The translations under genes and the position numbers were made by a program. The notes below the pieces were generated by a model. It searched no databases and was not told where the DNA came from. It worked only from the letters and a program-made list of their open reading frames with translations. From JAICJC01 sp963709425 (GTDB taxonomy: Bacteria; Actinomycetota; Thermoleophilia; Gaiellales; JAICJC01), in the NCBI GenBank assembly GCA_963709425.1, contig CAVPWG010000002.1, positions 1 through 64,000 of the forward strand: a DNA stretch of 64,000 nt, written 5' to 3'. Positions within the stretch are counted from its first letter, which is position 1. Every line of letters starts with the position of its first letter. Positions 32,813 to 42,192 of the stretch are shown here, piece after piece.

Positions 32813-34191
32813 ATGGCGACGATCATGGCGCGCCCCGCTGCAGAGGCGATCAGGAGACGGGCGGAGGAGGACGGGATCGAGTTCTTCTTCGCGCAGTTCG
32901 TCGACATGAACGCGAAGCCGTCGGCAAAGCTCGTGCCGATGTCGAACTTCGACGGCCTCGTGACGGAGGGCGCGGGGTTCGCCGGCTTCGCAGCCGGGCC
33001 GATCGGGCAGACCCCGGCATCGCCCGACATGATGGCGATCCCGGACCTGCGGACGTACACGAAGGTGCCGTTCAAGCCGGGGCTGGCGCGGTTTGCGTGC
33101 GACATCCACGTCGAGGGCGAGGAGTTCCCGTACTGCCCGCGGACGATCCTGCGCCGCCAGCTCGCACGGGCGAAGGATCTCGGCTTCACGTTCAAGATCG
33201 GGATGGAGCTCGAGTTCTTCCTCCTGCGCGAGAAGGAGGACGGCGGGATCGAGCTCGCCGACCCGCTCGACCGGCTCGACCAGCCCTGCTACGACATGAA
33301 GGGCCTGACGCGCCAGTACGAGTTCCTCTCGACGCTCTCGAAGTACGTGAACGAGCTCGGGTGGGGGTCGTACGCCAACGACCACGAGGACGCGAACGGG
33401 CAGTTCGAGTCGAACTTCGAGTTCGCAGACGCCCTCGAGACGGCCGACCGGGCGATCTTCTTCCGGTACATGGTGCACGCCATGGCCCAGGAGCGCGGCC
33501 TGCTCGCCACGTTCATGGCCAAGCCGTTCGGGCACCTCACCGGAAACGGCGGCCACTTCCACATGTCGCTCTGGGACGAGTCCGGCCAGCGCGACCTCTT
33601 CGACGACCCGTCCGATCCCGAACGGGCTCGGGCCTCTCGACGCTCGGCTACCACTTCCTCGGCGGCCTGAAGAAGCACGCCAAGGCGTACATCGCGATCA
33701 CCGCGCCGACCGTGAACAGCTACAAGCGCCTCACGACCGCCACCGACCGGCCAATGTCCGGGGCCACATGGGCGCCCGTCTACGTGAGCCACGGGCGCAA
33801 CAACCGCACCCAGATGCTGCGCTGCCCCGGCGGCCACATCGAGGACCGCACCGTGGACGGGAGCTGCAACCCGTACCTGGCCGCCGCAGCGATCCTGGCG
33901 GCCGGCCTGGACGGGGTCGAGCACCACGTCGATCCCGGGCCGACCAACGACGACAACCTCTACACGCTCAGCGCCCGCGAGCTCAAGCGGCGCAAGATCG
34001 AGCTCCTGCCGGCGAACCTGCTCGACGCGACGCGCCACCTCGAGAAGGACAAGGTGATCCGGGCCGCGCTCGGGCACACCGGCACCGAGGACTACGTCGA
34101 CTACTACGTCAAGACGAAGCAGGACGAGTGGCACGCCTACCACGAGCAGGTCACGCCGTGGGAGGTCAAGAACTACCTGACGCTGTTCTAG
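32813..34191 (+). CDS. gmaS: Gamma-glutamylmethylamide synthetase-like ligase, one apparent frameshift
   Basis: A glutamine synthetase-superfamily ligase of the GlnT/GmaS group, expected to couple methylamine to glutamate with ATP. The first part reads to SLWDESGQRDLFDD, and the rest (STLGYHFLGGLKKHAKAYIAITAPTVNSYKRL) continues in another frame. Adding one G to the GGG at 33624-33626 restores a 459-aa protein. Active-site parts include GMELEFFLL, NDHEDANGQFESNF, HLTGNGGHFHMS and EDRTVDGSCNPYLAAAA. It heads the cassette of mgs and sox/mgd-type genes, which fixes the likely substrate as methylamine. The ATG has GGAGAGGGAGG before it. An error in the sequence is the best explanation of the break. 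Confidence 0.85.
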
Positions 34192-34292
34192 ATGGTCGAC
34201 GCGCCCGGGGGCGGTGATGCGTGGTGGATCCGCACATACCGCCCCCGGGAATTCGTTGTCGCCTGGCACTCCCGGAACCGGCCGATCCCGCG

Positions 34293-34298
34293 TAGGAT
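34293..34298 (+). promoter_or_regulatory. Candidate -10 box inside the methylamine cassette
   Basis: TAGGAT lies in the 136-base gap between gmaS and the amidotransferase gene, 30 bases before the ATG, with GGAAGGGG as ribosome binding site in between. It would let the mgs/mgd genes be expressed apart from gmaS. Confidence 0.4.
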
Positions 34299-34327
34299 TC
34301 CCGTCGGTCCACGGAAGGGGTGCGCGC

Positions 34328-35227
34328 ATGTGCGGGCTGTGTGGGTTTGTCTACAAGGACGCGGCGCGGACGGGCGCCGTCGGCCGTGTCCTGCACGGGA
34401 TGCTCCTGCCCATGGGGCGGCGCGGCACCGACTCGACCGGCATCGCGCTCTACGGCGCGCCCGACGACGACTCCTACGTCGTGCGGGCGCGCATCGAGGC
34501 CAACTCGGGGACGCCCGAGCGCGTGCTCGAGACGCTCGCACGGGTTGGCGGCGTCCGCGACCACAGCATGGACGGTCCCAACCTGCGCGCCCGCCTGACC
34601 TACGACGGCGACCTCGGCGATCTCACCGACGAGGTCGAGGCCGAGCCGCACGTCGAGGTGTTCTCGATCGGGCGCTCGATGGAGATCGTGAAAGAGGTCG
34701 GCGACGCGAACGACGTCGAGCGCTCCTCGCCGTTCTCGAGCTTCGAGGGGAGCCACGCGATCGGCCACACCCGCATGGCGACCGAGTCGGTCGTCGACGT
34801 CGCCCACTCGCACCCGTTCTGGGCGCGCCCGTTCCCCGACATCTCGGTCGTCCACAACGGCCACATCACCAACTACCACAAGCTCCGCCGCAAGCTCGAG
34901 AACCAGGGGCACCGGTTCGCAACCGGGAACGACTCGGAGGTGATCGCGGTCTACATCGCCGACAAGCTGGCCGCCGGCGAGAGCCTGGAGGACGCGCTGC
35001 GCGCCTCCGTCCACGACCTCGACGGAACGTTCAGCTATCTGATCTCGACTGCCGACGGCATCGGCTGCGCCCGCGATCGGTTCGCGCTCAAGCCGCTGCT
35101 CTACACCGAGAACGACGAGATTGCGATGATCGCCTCCGAGGAGGTCGCGATCCGCGCCGTCGACGGCGACACGGCGCTCGAGCCGAGAGAGCTGGCCGCA
35201 GGTGAGGTGCGCTGGTGGCTACGCTGA
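34328..35227 (+). CDS. mgsA: N-methylglutamate synthase amidotransferase subunit
   Basis: The 299-aa class II glutamine amidotransferase has nucleophile Cys2 in MCGLCGF, the RRGTDSTGIALYG loop, HTRMATES and VVHNGHITNY. In the N-methylglutamate pathway this subunit accepts gamma-glutamylmethylamide and releases methylamine into the complex. It is about 12 residues shorter than the paralogue in cassette 1. The start is set by the required Cys2 and the upstream GGAAGGGG. It overlaps the following gene by 13 bases. Confidence 0.9.
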   Translation: MCGLCGFVYKDAARTGAVGRVLHGMLLPMGRRGTDSTGIALYGAPDDDSYVVRARIEANSGTPERVLETLARVGGVRDHSMDGPNLRARLTYDGDLGDLTDEVEAEPHVEVFSIGRSMEIVKEVGDANDVERSSPFSSFEGSHAIGHTRMATESVVDVAHSHPFWARPFPDISVVHNGHITNYHKLRRKLENQGHRFATGNDSEVIAVYIADKLAAGESLEDALRASVHDLDGTFSYLISTADGIGCARDRFALKPLLYTENDEIAMIASEEVAIRAVDGDTALEPRELAAGEVRWWLR

Positions 35228-35919
35228 CCAGCGAGATCGACTGCTCCGCGCACACCACGCGCGAGATCAACCAGGCCATCAAGCGCGCCGCGGCGGACGG
35301 CGTCCCGGAGATCCGCCTCACCAACCCCGCCGCGCGCCACTGCCTCGCCGTCGCCGTGATGAGCCCGATCCACGTCGTCTTCGACGGCCCGGTCGGCTGG
35401 TACTGCGGCGGGATGAGCGACGGCGGCCGGATCACCGTCAACGGATCGTGCGGCTGGAGCGTCGGCGAGAACCTCATGTCGGGCTCGATCGACGTGCACG
35501 GGAACGGCGGCTCGTCGGCCGGGGCGACCCTCCGCGGCGGGCGGGTGTTCGTCGCCGGCACGACCGGCGCCCGCACGGGCATCTCGATGAAGGGCGGCAC
35601 CCTCGTCGTCGGCGGCTCGGTCGGCTACATGTCCGGATTCATGATGCAGCGCGGGACGATGATCGTGTGCGGCGACGCGGCCGACGGCATCGGCGACTCG
35701 ATGTACGAGGGCACGGTGTACGTCGGCGGGAGCATCCAGTCCCTCGGCGCCGACTGCGTCGAGGGCGAGATCACCGACCACGACCGGACGTTGCTGACGG
35801 ACGAGCTCGAGCCGCACGGCATCGCCGCGGGCGGCGTCGACTGGAAGAAGCTCGTGGCCGGGAAGAAGCTCTGGAACTTCTCGAAGCACGAGTACGACGC
35901 ATGGAGGGGGGCGCTGTGA
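35215..35919 (+). CDS. mgsB: N-methylglutamate synthase GXGXG subunit
   Basis: The 234-aa protein is the isolated beta-helix domain of glutamate synthase, with turns such as GGMSDGGRITVNGSCGWS, NGGSSAGATLRGG and GGSVGYMSGFMMQRG. It is one of three split subunits of N-methylglutamate synthase. The GTG start lies within the end of mgsA, and the gene overlaps mgsC by 4 bases (GTGA). The cassette 1 paralogue carries an extra N-terminal segment. Confidence 0.88.
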   Translation: MATLTSEIDCSAHTTREINQAIKRAAADGVPEIRLTNPAARHCLAVAVMSPIHVVFDGPVGWYCGGMSDGGRITVNGSCGWSVGENLMSGSIDVHGNGGSSAGATLRGGRVFVAGTTGARTGISMKGGTLVVGGSVGYMSGFMMQRGTMIVCGDAADGIGDSMYEGTVYVGGSIQSLGADCVEGEITDHDRTLLTDELEPHGIAAGGVDWKKLVAGKKLWNFSKHEYDAWRGAL

Positions 35920-37325
35920 GCGACGGCATTCCGCGCGGCCGCGACGGCCACGTGCTTCAGCCACTGTGGGTGTGGTCCCCGGAGACGATCGAGGACATCC
36001 AGTCAAAGGCCGATCTCGGGCGCTACACGAACCGCGGCCTCGGCATGACCAAGCGCCCACCGCACTTCGAGGACCTGACGTTCGTGCCGTGCACGCTCTC
36101 GCGTGTGCCGCTGGAGGGCTACCGCGAGACCTGCGCGACGGCGATCGAGATCGGGGGCCGTCACGGGGCGAAGCCGATCAAGCTGGCGACGCCGATCACC
36201 ATCGCCGGGATGAGCTACGGGGCGCTGTCCCGGAACGCCAAGCAGGCGCTCGGGATGGCTGCGACCCGGGTCGGCATCTCGACGACGACCGGCGACGGCG
36301 GCATGCTCGACCTCGAACGGGAGGCGTCGGACCAGCTCGTCTACCAGGTGCTGCCGAGCCGCTACGGCTTCAACCCCCACCACCTGCGGATGGCGAACGC
36401 CGCCGAGATCGTCGTCGGCCAGGGCGCGAAGCCCGGCACGGGCGGCGTGCTGCTCGGCGCGAAGGTCTCGCCGATCATCGCCGAGGCCCGCCAGCTCCCG
36501 CCGGGGGTCGACCAGCGCTCGCCGGTCCGTCACCCCGATTTCGTGGGGCCCGACGACATGCAGATCAAGATCGAGGAGCTGCGCGAGGCGACCGACGGCC
36601 AGATCCCCATCTACGTCAAGATCGGCGCCTGCCGCGTCCCCGACGACATCAAGCTGGCATGCAAGGCCGGCGCCGACGTGATCGTGATCGACGGGATGGA
36701 GGGCGGTACCGGCGCGTCGCCGGACTCGCTCATGAACCACACGGGGATCCCGACGATGGCGGCCACCGTCGAGGCGGTCGCGGCGCTGCGCGAGATGAAG
36801 CTCGAGGGCGTCGTCAACCTGATCGTCTCGGGCGGGATCCGAAACGGCGTCGACGCGGCCAAGGCGCTCGCGCTGGGCGCCGACGCGGTCTCGATCGGGA
36901 CGGCGGCGATGATCGCGCTCAACTGCAACCGGCCGATCTACGTCGAGGACTACGAGAAGCTCGGCACCGTCCCGGGCGCGTGCCATCACTGCCACACCGG
37001 CCTCTGCCCGGTCGGCATCACGACCCAGGACGAGGACCTCATCGCGCGGCTCCCGGCGGCCGAGGCGGCGGAGCGGGTCGAGGGCTTCCTGAACTCCATG
37101 ACCCAGGAGCTCCAGATGTTCGCGCGGGCGTGCGGCAAGAACGCCGTCCACGACCTGGAGCCGGAGGACCTGCGGTGCATGACCATCGAGGCCTCGGCGA
37201 TCACGGGGATTCCGCTCGTGGGCACGAACTTCGCCTTCCGGCCGGACAGCTTCGCGCAGGCGGTGGCCGACGCGATGGCGGCGGGCTCGACGAACGGCCA
37301 CAGGACGCCGCAGGGAGCGCATTAG
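35916..37325 (+). CDS. mgsC: N-methylglutamate synthase FMN/Fe-S subunit
   Basis: The 469-aa protein is the synthase domain of glutamate synthase. It would transfer methylamine to 2-oxoglutarate and reduce the imine to N-methylglutamate. Visible are ITIAGMSYGALS, GDGGMLDLERE, DGMEGGTGASPDS, SGGIRNGVDAAKALALGA and a C-x2-C-x4-CPVG cluster for a 3Fe-4S centre. It starts with GTG in a 4-base overlap. The electron donor is not encoded here. Confidence 0.9.
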   Translation: MSDGIPRGRDGHVLQPLWVWSPETIEDIQSKADLGRYTNRGLGMTKRPPHFEDLTFVPCTLSRVPLEGYRETCATAIEIGGRHGAKPIKLATPITIAGMSYGALSRNAKQALGMAATRVGISTTTGDGGMLDLEREASDQLVYQVLPSRYGFNPHHLRMANAAEIVVGQGAKPGTGGVLLGAKVSPIIAEARQLPPGVDQRSPVRHPDFVGPDDMQIKIEELREATDGQIPIYVKIGACRVPDDIKLACKAGADVIVIDGMEGGTGASPDSLMNHTGIPTMAATVEAVAALREMKLEGVVNLIVSGGIRNGVDAAKALALGADAVSIGTAAMIALNCNRPIYVEDYEKLGTVPGACHHCHTGLCPVGITTQDEDLIARLPAAEAAERVEGFLNSMTQELQMFARACGKNAVHDLEPEDLRCMTIEASAITGIPLVGTNFAFRPDSFAQAVADAMAAGSTNGHRTPQGAH

Positions 37326-37328
37326 CAG

Positions 37329-37589
37329 GTGAGCTTCCTCCTGCAGTGCCCGAACTGCGGCCGCCGGCCGGTGGACGAGTTCTCCTACGGCGGCGAGGTG
37401 ACGGTACGGCCGCGCTCGTCGGAGGACGAGCGGGCGCTCTTCGGCTACCTGTACTTCAAGGACAACGTCGCCGGGGCGCAGCGTGAGTGGTGGTTCCACT
37501 CGTCCGGATGCCGGGAGTGGTTCCAGGCCGAGCGCGACACGCGCTCGAACGAGGTCCTCCAGACGGCCCCGCCGGGAGGGCTGGCGTGA
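37329..37589 (+). CDS. mgdB: N-methylglutamate dehydrogenase, SoxD-type small subunit
   Basis: The 86-aa protein matches the delta subunit of heterotetrameric sarcosine oxidase, a structural zinc protein. Ligands are visible: C-x2-C in LQCPNCGRR, then WWFHSSGC supplying His and Cys. It is the smallest subunit of the four-part dehydrogenase that splits N-methylglutamate into glutamate and a C1 unit. The GTG start is 3 bases after mgsC, and the gene overlaps the next by 4. Confidence 0.87.
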   Translation: MSFLLQCPNCGRRPVDEFSYGGEVTVRPRSSEDERALFGYLYFKDNVAGAQREWWFHSSGCREWFQAERDTRSNEVLQTAPPGGLA

Positions 37590-40306
37590 GCCGGCTCGCG
37601 GAGCGCCGCGGCGAGCTGATCGACCGCTCGACGCCGGTGACATTCGGCTGGCGCGGCGAGCAGGTGACCGGCCTCGCCGGCGACACGATCGCCTCGGCGC
37701 TCTTCGACGCCGGCGTCCGCGTCTTCTCGCGCTCGTTCAAGTACCACCGCCCGCGTGGGCTCCTGTGCTGCTCCGGCCAGTGCCCCAACTGCCTCGTCCA
37801 GGTCGACGGCGAGCCGGCCGTGCGGGCCTGCATGACGCCGGTCGAGCCCGGCATGCAGGTCGACCCGATCAACGCCTGGCCGTCGCTCGAGACCGACCTG
37901 CTGCACGCGGTCGGCCGGGCGACGCCCTCGTTCGGCATGCAGGTCGGCTTCTACTACAAGACCTTCATCCGGCCGCGCTGGGCGTGGAAGTACTACGAGA
38001 AGTTCCTGCGGAGCGCCGCCGGGCTCGGGAAGCTCGATCCCGCCCACCGGCGAACCGAGCGCTTCGAGAAGGTGCACCGCCACGTCGACGTGCTCGTGAT
38101 CGGCGGCGGCGAGGCGGGCCTCGAGGCCGCGATCGCCGCGGCCCGCGAGGGCCGCGAGACGACGCTTGTCGACGAGGGGCTCGCGCTCGGCGGAAGGCTC
38201 GCCTTCTCGGGAATCGCCGCCGCGGGACGCGCGGCCGACCTCGTGGCGCAGGCAAAGCAGGCGGGCGTCGAGATCCTGAGCCCGGCCTGGGCCGGCGGCG
38301 TCTACGAGGGAAAGCTCGTCCCGGTCTACCAGGGCAACACCATGTACCGCTTCCGCGCCGCCGAGATCGTGGTGGCAACGGGCGTCATCGAGCAGCCGCT
38401 CGTCTTCGGCCGGAACGATCTGCCGGGCGTGATGCTGGGCTCGGCCGTCCGCCGGCTCGCGAACCAGTTTCGGATCGTGCCCGGCGAGCGGGCCGTGGTC
38501 GTGACCGCCGACGACCTCGGCATCGACGCGGCCTGCGACCTGGCCGAGGCCGGCATGGAGGTGGCGGCCGTCGCCGACCTTCGCGAGCGCGACGAGGACG
38601 AGCGCCTGGCGATGTACGGCATCGAGCACCTGACCGGGTTCGCCCCGGTCGAGGCGCGCGGCCGTTCCGAGGTCACGGGGCTCGTCGTCGCGCGTGCCTC
38701 GGAGCGGCAGACGATCTCGGCCGACACCGTCGTCATGAGCGGCGGCACGGTCGCGCAGTGGGGCCTCCTCGTGCAGGCCGGCGGCAGCGTCCGCTACGAC
38801 CGCGACCGTCGCGTCTACGTTCCCGACCGCGTGCCCGACGGCGTCCGCGTGGCCGGCGAGGCGGTCGGCACGGAGCGCGCCCTGCCGGCCCAGGCCGAGT
38901 CCGCACACGGCACGCAGTTCGTCTGCTACTGCGAGGACGTGACGACCAAGGACGTGCACCTGTCGGTCTCGGAGGGCTTCGCCTCACTGGAGCTTGCGAA
39001 GCGCTACACGACCGTGACGATGGGGCCGTGCCAGGGCAAGATGTGCCACCGGAACTCCGGCCTCCTCATGGCCCGCGAGCTGGGCGTCGATCCCGATGAG
39101 GAGCGGGTCGGCGTCACCACGGCCCGGCCACCGCACAACCCGACGAGCTTCTCGCTCCTGGCCGCGCGCGGCTACGAGCCCGAGAAGCGCACCGCCATCC
39201 ACCACTGGCACGCCGAGCAGGGCGCGAAGATGCTCTGGGCGGGCGACTGGAAGCGGCCCTACGACTACGGCGGGGCCGAGGACGAGACGGCGGCGGTGCA
39301 CGAGTCGCTCGGCCTGATCGACGTCTCGACGCTCGGCAAGATGATCGTGCGCGGGCCCGAGGCAGCCGCCTTCCTCGAGCGCATCTACCCCAACCGCTAC
39401 GGCGACATGAAGCAGGCCCGCGTCCGCTACGGCATCGTGTGCGGCGACGACGGATCGATCCTCGACGACGGCACGGTCGCGCGCCTCTCCGAGACCGAGT
39501 ACTACGTGACGACGACCTCCTCGGGCGCCGGGGGGATGGAGCAGTGGTTCACGTGGTGGAACGCCGTGTGGGGGATGGACTGCCAGATCGTGAACGTGAC
39601 CTCGGCGATCGCCGCGGTCAACCTGGCCGGGCCGAGCGCCCGGACGGCGCTCGGGAAGCTGACCGACTTCGACCTCTCGAACGAGGCGTTCCCGTACCTC
39701 GGCGCCGGCCATGCCACCATCGCGGGCGTCCCGAGCCTGATCCTGCGGATCGGGTTCGTCGGCGAGCTGGGCTACGAGATCCACTACCCGACCGCCGCCG
39801 GCGAGCATCTGTGGGGTGAGCTCATGAGCACGGGCGAGGAGTTCGGCGTGAAGCCGTTCGGGCTCGAGCCGCAGCGCGTCCTTCGCCTCGAGAAGATGCA
39901 CGTGATCATCGGGCAGGACACGAACGCCGAGTCGCAGCCGCTCGAGGCGGCCATGCCCTGGATCGTGAAGCTCGACAAGGAGAACGACTGGATCGGGCGC
40001 TACTCGATCGAGTGGTACCAGCGCCGCGGCGACCGCTTCGCGCTGGTCGGCTTCGAGGGGCAGAACGGCTCGGTGCCGAAGGAGGGCGCGCAGATCATCG
40101 GGGCCGGCGGGATGCCCGTGGGCCGCGTCACGTCGTCGCGGTTCTCGCGCCGGCTGGGGAAGTCGATCGGCATCGCCTGGGTGCCGGCCGCGAGCTCCGA
40201 GGAGGGAACGCCGATCGTGATCTCGGATCCCTCGGGCGCGACGATCCCGGCAAGCGTGCGCCGGAGCGCCTTCTACGACCCCGAGGGAGCGCTGCTCAGG
40301 TCGTGA
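37586..40306 (+). CDS. mgdC: N-methylglutamate dehydrogenase, SoxA-type large subunit
   Basis: The 906-aa protein has the alpha subunit layout of sarcosine oxidase. An N-terminal ferredoxin-like domain has LLCCSGQCPNC and a later cysteine. A Rossmann domain follows (VLVIGGGEAGLEAAIAA, about residue 170), then a cysteine-rich stretch (FVCYCEDVTT ... GPCQGKMC, about 450-495) and a C-terminal GcvT-like tetrahydrofolate domain (from about 540). The last takes the C1 unit released from the methyl group as methylene-tetrahydrofolate. The cysteine patterns could hold 2Fe-2S centres. The GTG start overlaps the SoxD-type gene by 4 bases. Confidence 0.9.
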   Translation: MSRLAERRGELIDRSTPVTFGWRGEQVTGLAGDTIASALFDAGVRVFSRSFKYHRPRGLLCCSGQCPNCLVQVDGEPAVRACMTPVEPGMQVDPINAWPSLETDLLHAVGRATPSFGMQVGFYYKTFIRPRWAWKYYEKFLRSAAGLGKLDPAHRRTERFEKVHRHVDVLVIGGGEAGLEAAIAAAREGRETTLVDEGLALGGRLAFSGIAAAGRAADLVAQAKQAGVEILSPAWAGGVYEGKLVPVYQGNTMYRFRAAEIVVATGVIEQPLVFGRNDLPGVMLGSAVRRLANQFRIVPGERAVVVTADDLGIDAACDLAEAGMEVAAVADLRERDEDERLAMYGIEHLTGFAPVEARGRSEVTGLVVARASERQTISADTVVMSGGTVAQWGLLVQAGGSVRYDRDRRVYVPDRVPDGVRVAGEAVGTERALPAQAESAHGTQFVCYCEDVTTKDVHLSVSEGFASLELAKRYTTVTMGPCQGKMCHRNSGLLMARELGVDPDEERVGVTTARPPHNPTSFSLLAARGYEPEKRTAIHHWHAEQGAKMLWAGDWKRPYDYGGAEDETAAVHESLGLIDVSTLGKMIVRGPEAAAFLERIYPNRYGDMKQARVRYGIVCGDDGSILDDGTVARLSETEYYVTTTSSGAGGMEQWFTWWNAVWGMDCQIVNVTSAIAAVNLAGPSARTALGKLTDFDLSNEAFPYLGAGHATIAGVPSLILRIGFVGELGYEIHYPTAAGEHLWGELMSTGEEFGVKPFGLEPQRVLRLEKMHVIIGQDTNAESQPLEAAMPWIVKLDKENDWIGRYSIEWYQRRGDRFALVGFEGQNGSVPKEGAQIIGAGGMPVGRVTSSRFSRRLGKSIGIAWVPAASSEEGTPIVISDPSGATIPASVRRSAFYDPEGALLRS

Positions 40307-40968
40307 GCGCGGTCGACCCCTACGCCTTCATGTCGCCGGCGGCCGCGCGCCCCGGCGTCGCCCTGCGAACGCCCATGGAGCGGCGCCACATCGCGGCGGG
40401 CGCGGCGATCGAGGAGCGGGCCGGGTGGCGGATCGGCGTCTACCCCGAGGACGGGGAGGGCGACCCGTGGGTCGCCGACGTCTCGCACTTCGGAAAGCTC
40501 GATCTGCGCGCGACCGCCGCCGGACTCGACGAGCTGACCGGCGGCCTCGCTCCCGGCGAGGCGCGGGCGGACGGCGGCGTCTGGACGCTGCGCCTCACCC
40601 CCACGCACGGCTACGTGGTCTGCCCGTTCGACCGCGTCGAGTCGATCCGCTCGTCGGCGGGCGGGGCCGCGATCGACGTCACCTGCGGCCTGGCGGGCAT
40701 CGCGGTCGGCGGGGAGCGGTGGCGCGACGTGATGAACCGGTCGTCGGGGCTCGATGTCCGCGAGTCCCGCTTCCCGGACGACCGCTGCATGGCGGGCTCG
40801 GTGATGCGCGTGCCGACGCTCGTCCTGAACGAGGGCGGGCACATCTCGATGTTCGTCGGCTGGGAGTACGGCGAGTACTTCTGGGACGCGATCCTCGACG
40901 CCGGGGCGCCGCTCGGGATCGGGGCCCGCACACCGGCGGTTGCGCGCAGCGCGGAGGCGGTCGCGTGA
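40303..40968 (+). CDS. mgdD: N-methylglutamate dehydrogenase, SoxG-type subunit
   Basis: The 221-aa protein resembles the gamma subunit of sarcosine oxidase, a small GcvT-related fold. VADVSHFGKLDLRA, LTPTHGYVVCP and the ending HISMFVGWEYGEYFWDAILDAG fit the family's core. It overlaps both neighbours by 4 bases. In the tetramer it helps hold the alpha and beta subunits. Confidence 0.8.
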   Translation: MSAVDPYAFMSPAAARPGVALRTPMERRHIAAGAAIEERAGWRIGVYPEDGEGDPWVADVSHFGKLDLRATAAGLDELTGGLAPGEARADGGVWTLRLTPTHGYVVCPFDRVESIRSSAGGAAIDVTCGLAGIAVGGERWRDVMNRSSGLDVRESRFPDDRCMAGSVMRVPTLVLNEGGHISMFVGWEYGEYFWDAILDAGAPLGIGARTPAVARSAEAVA

Positions 40969-42176
40969 TCGGGCTCCTGAAGAAGCACCGCTACTTCCGC
41001 TCGCACAAGCTCCGCGCCACCTACGACGCGATCGTGATCGGCGGCGGCGCGCACGGGATGGCAACGGCCTACTACCTCGCGAAGGACCACGGGATGAAGA
41101 ACGTCGCCGTGGTCGAGCAGAGCTACATCGGCGCCGGGGCGTCGGGCCGCAACACCACCATCATCCGCTCGAACTACCTGACGCCCGAGGGTACGCGCTT
41201 CTACACGGCGAGCGTGAAGCTCTACGAGACCCTGTCGCAGGACCTGAACTTCAACATGCTGTTCTCGCAGCACGGCCACCTGACGCTGGCCCACTCGGAC
41301 CGGTCGGTGAACACGATGATGGAGCGAGCCGAGGTGAATCGGCTCCTCGGCGTCGACTCGCGCGTGATCTACCCCGACGAGATCAAGGAGCTCGAGCCGA
41401 TGCTCGACGTCTCCGACCACCCCACCTTCCCGATCCTGGCCGCGCTCTACCACCCGCCGGGCGGCATCATCCGCCACGACGCCGTCGTCTGGGGGTACGC
41501 GAAGGAGGCCGACCGGCTCGGCGTCGAGATCCACCCGTACACGCGGGTCGACGGCATCACCCGCCAGAACGGGCGCGTCACCGGCATCGAGACGAACCGC
41601 GGCCCCATCTCGGCGGGGACCGTGATCTCCTGCACCTCCGGCTGGTCGTCGCTCGTCGGCCGCATGGCCGGGATCGAGGTGCCGATCACGACCCACATCC
41701 TCCAGGCCTGCGTCACCGAGCCCGTGAAGCCGCTCCTGCGGAAGATCATCGTGTCGGGGACGCTGCACATCTACATCTCCCAGTCCGACCGCGGCGAGTT
41801 CGTGATGGGGTCGGAGATCGAGCCGTACTCCGGCTACTCCGACAAGGGCACGTTCCGGTTCATCGAGGACCTGGCGATGCACATGGTCGAGCTCCTGCCG
41901 ATGCTCGGCCATGCGAGGATCCTCCGCCAGTGGACCGGCCTCTGCGACGTCTCGCCCGACTACGCCCCGATCATGGGGCTGACCGAGTCCGACGGCTTCC
42001 TGATCGACGCCGGCTGGGGCACCTACGGCTTCAAGGCCTCGCCGATCGTCGGCAAGACGATGGCCGAGCTCGCCGCCACCGGGCGCACGCCCGACCTGAT
42101 TGCACCGTTCCGGCTCGCCCGCTTCTACGAGAACGAGCTCGTCTCCGAGCGCGGCGCCGCCGCCGTCTCCCACTGA
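40965..42176 (+). CDS. mgdA: N-methylglutamate dehydrogenase, SoxB-type flavin subunit
   Basis: A 403-aa DAO-family subunit that oxidises the C-N bond of N-methylglutamate. The FAD motif GGGAHG is near residue 26, followed by YIGAGASGRNTTIIRSNY and, near the end, GLCDVSPDYAPIMG and DAGWGTYGFKASP, typical of sarcosine oxidase beta. It is last in the dehydrogenase block rather than first as in many proteobacterial mgd operons. The GTG start overlaps the SoxG-type gene by 4 bases. The paralogue at 21-22.5 kb is more distant. Confidence 0.9.
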   Translation: MIGLLKKHRYFRSHKLRATYDAIVIGGGAHGMATAYYLAKDHGMKNVAVVEQSYIGAGASGRNTTIIRSNYLTPEGTRFYTASVKLYETLSQDLNFNMLFSQHGHLTLAHSDRSVNTMMERAEVNRLLGVDSRVIYPDEIKELEPMLDVSDHPTFPILAALYHPPGGIIRHDAVVWGYAKEADRLGVEIHPYTRVDGITRQNGRVTGIETNRGPISAGTVISCTSGWSSLVGRMAGIEVPITTHILQACVTEPVKPLLRKIIVSGTLHIYISQSDRGEFVMGSEIEPYSGYSDKGTFRFIEDLAMHMVELLPMLGHARILRQWTGLCDVSPDYAPIMGLTESDGFLIDAGWGTYGFKASPIVGKTMAELAATGRTPDLIAPFRLARFYENELVSERGAAAVSH

Positions 42177-42192
42177 CCCCAAAGGAGCCCCA

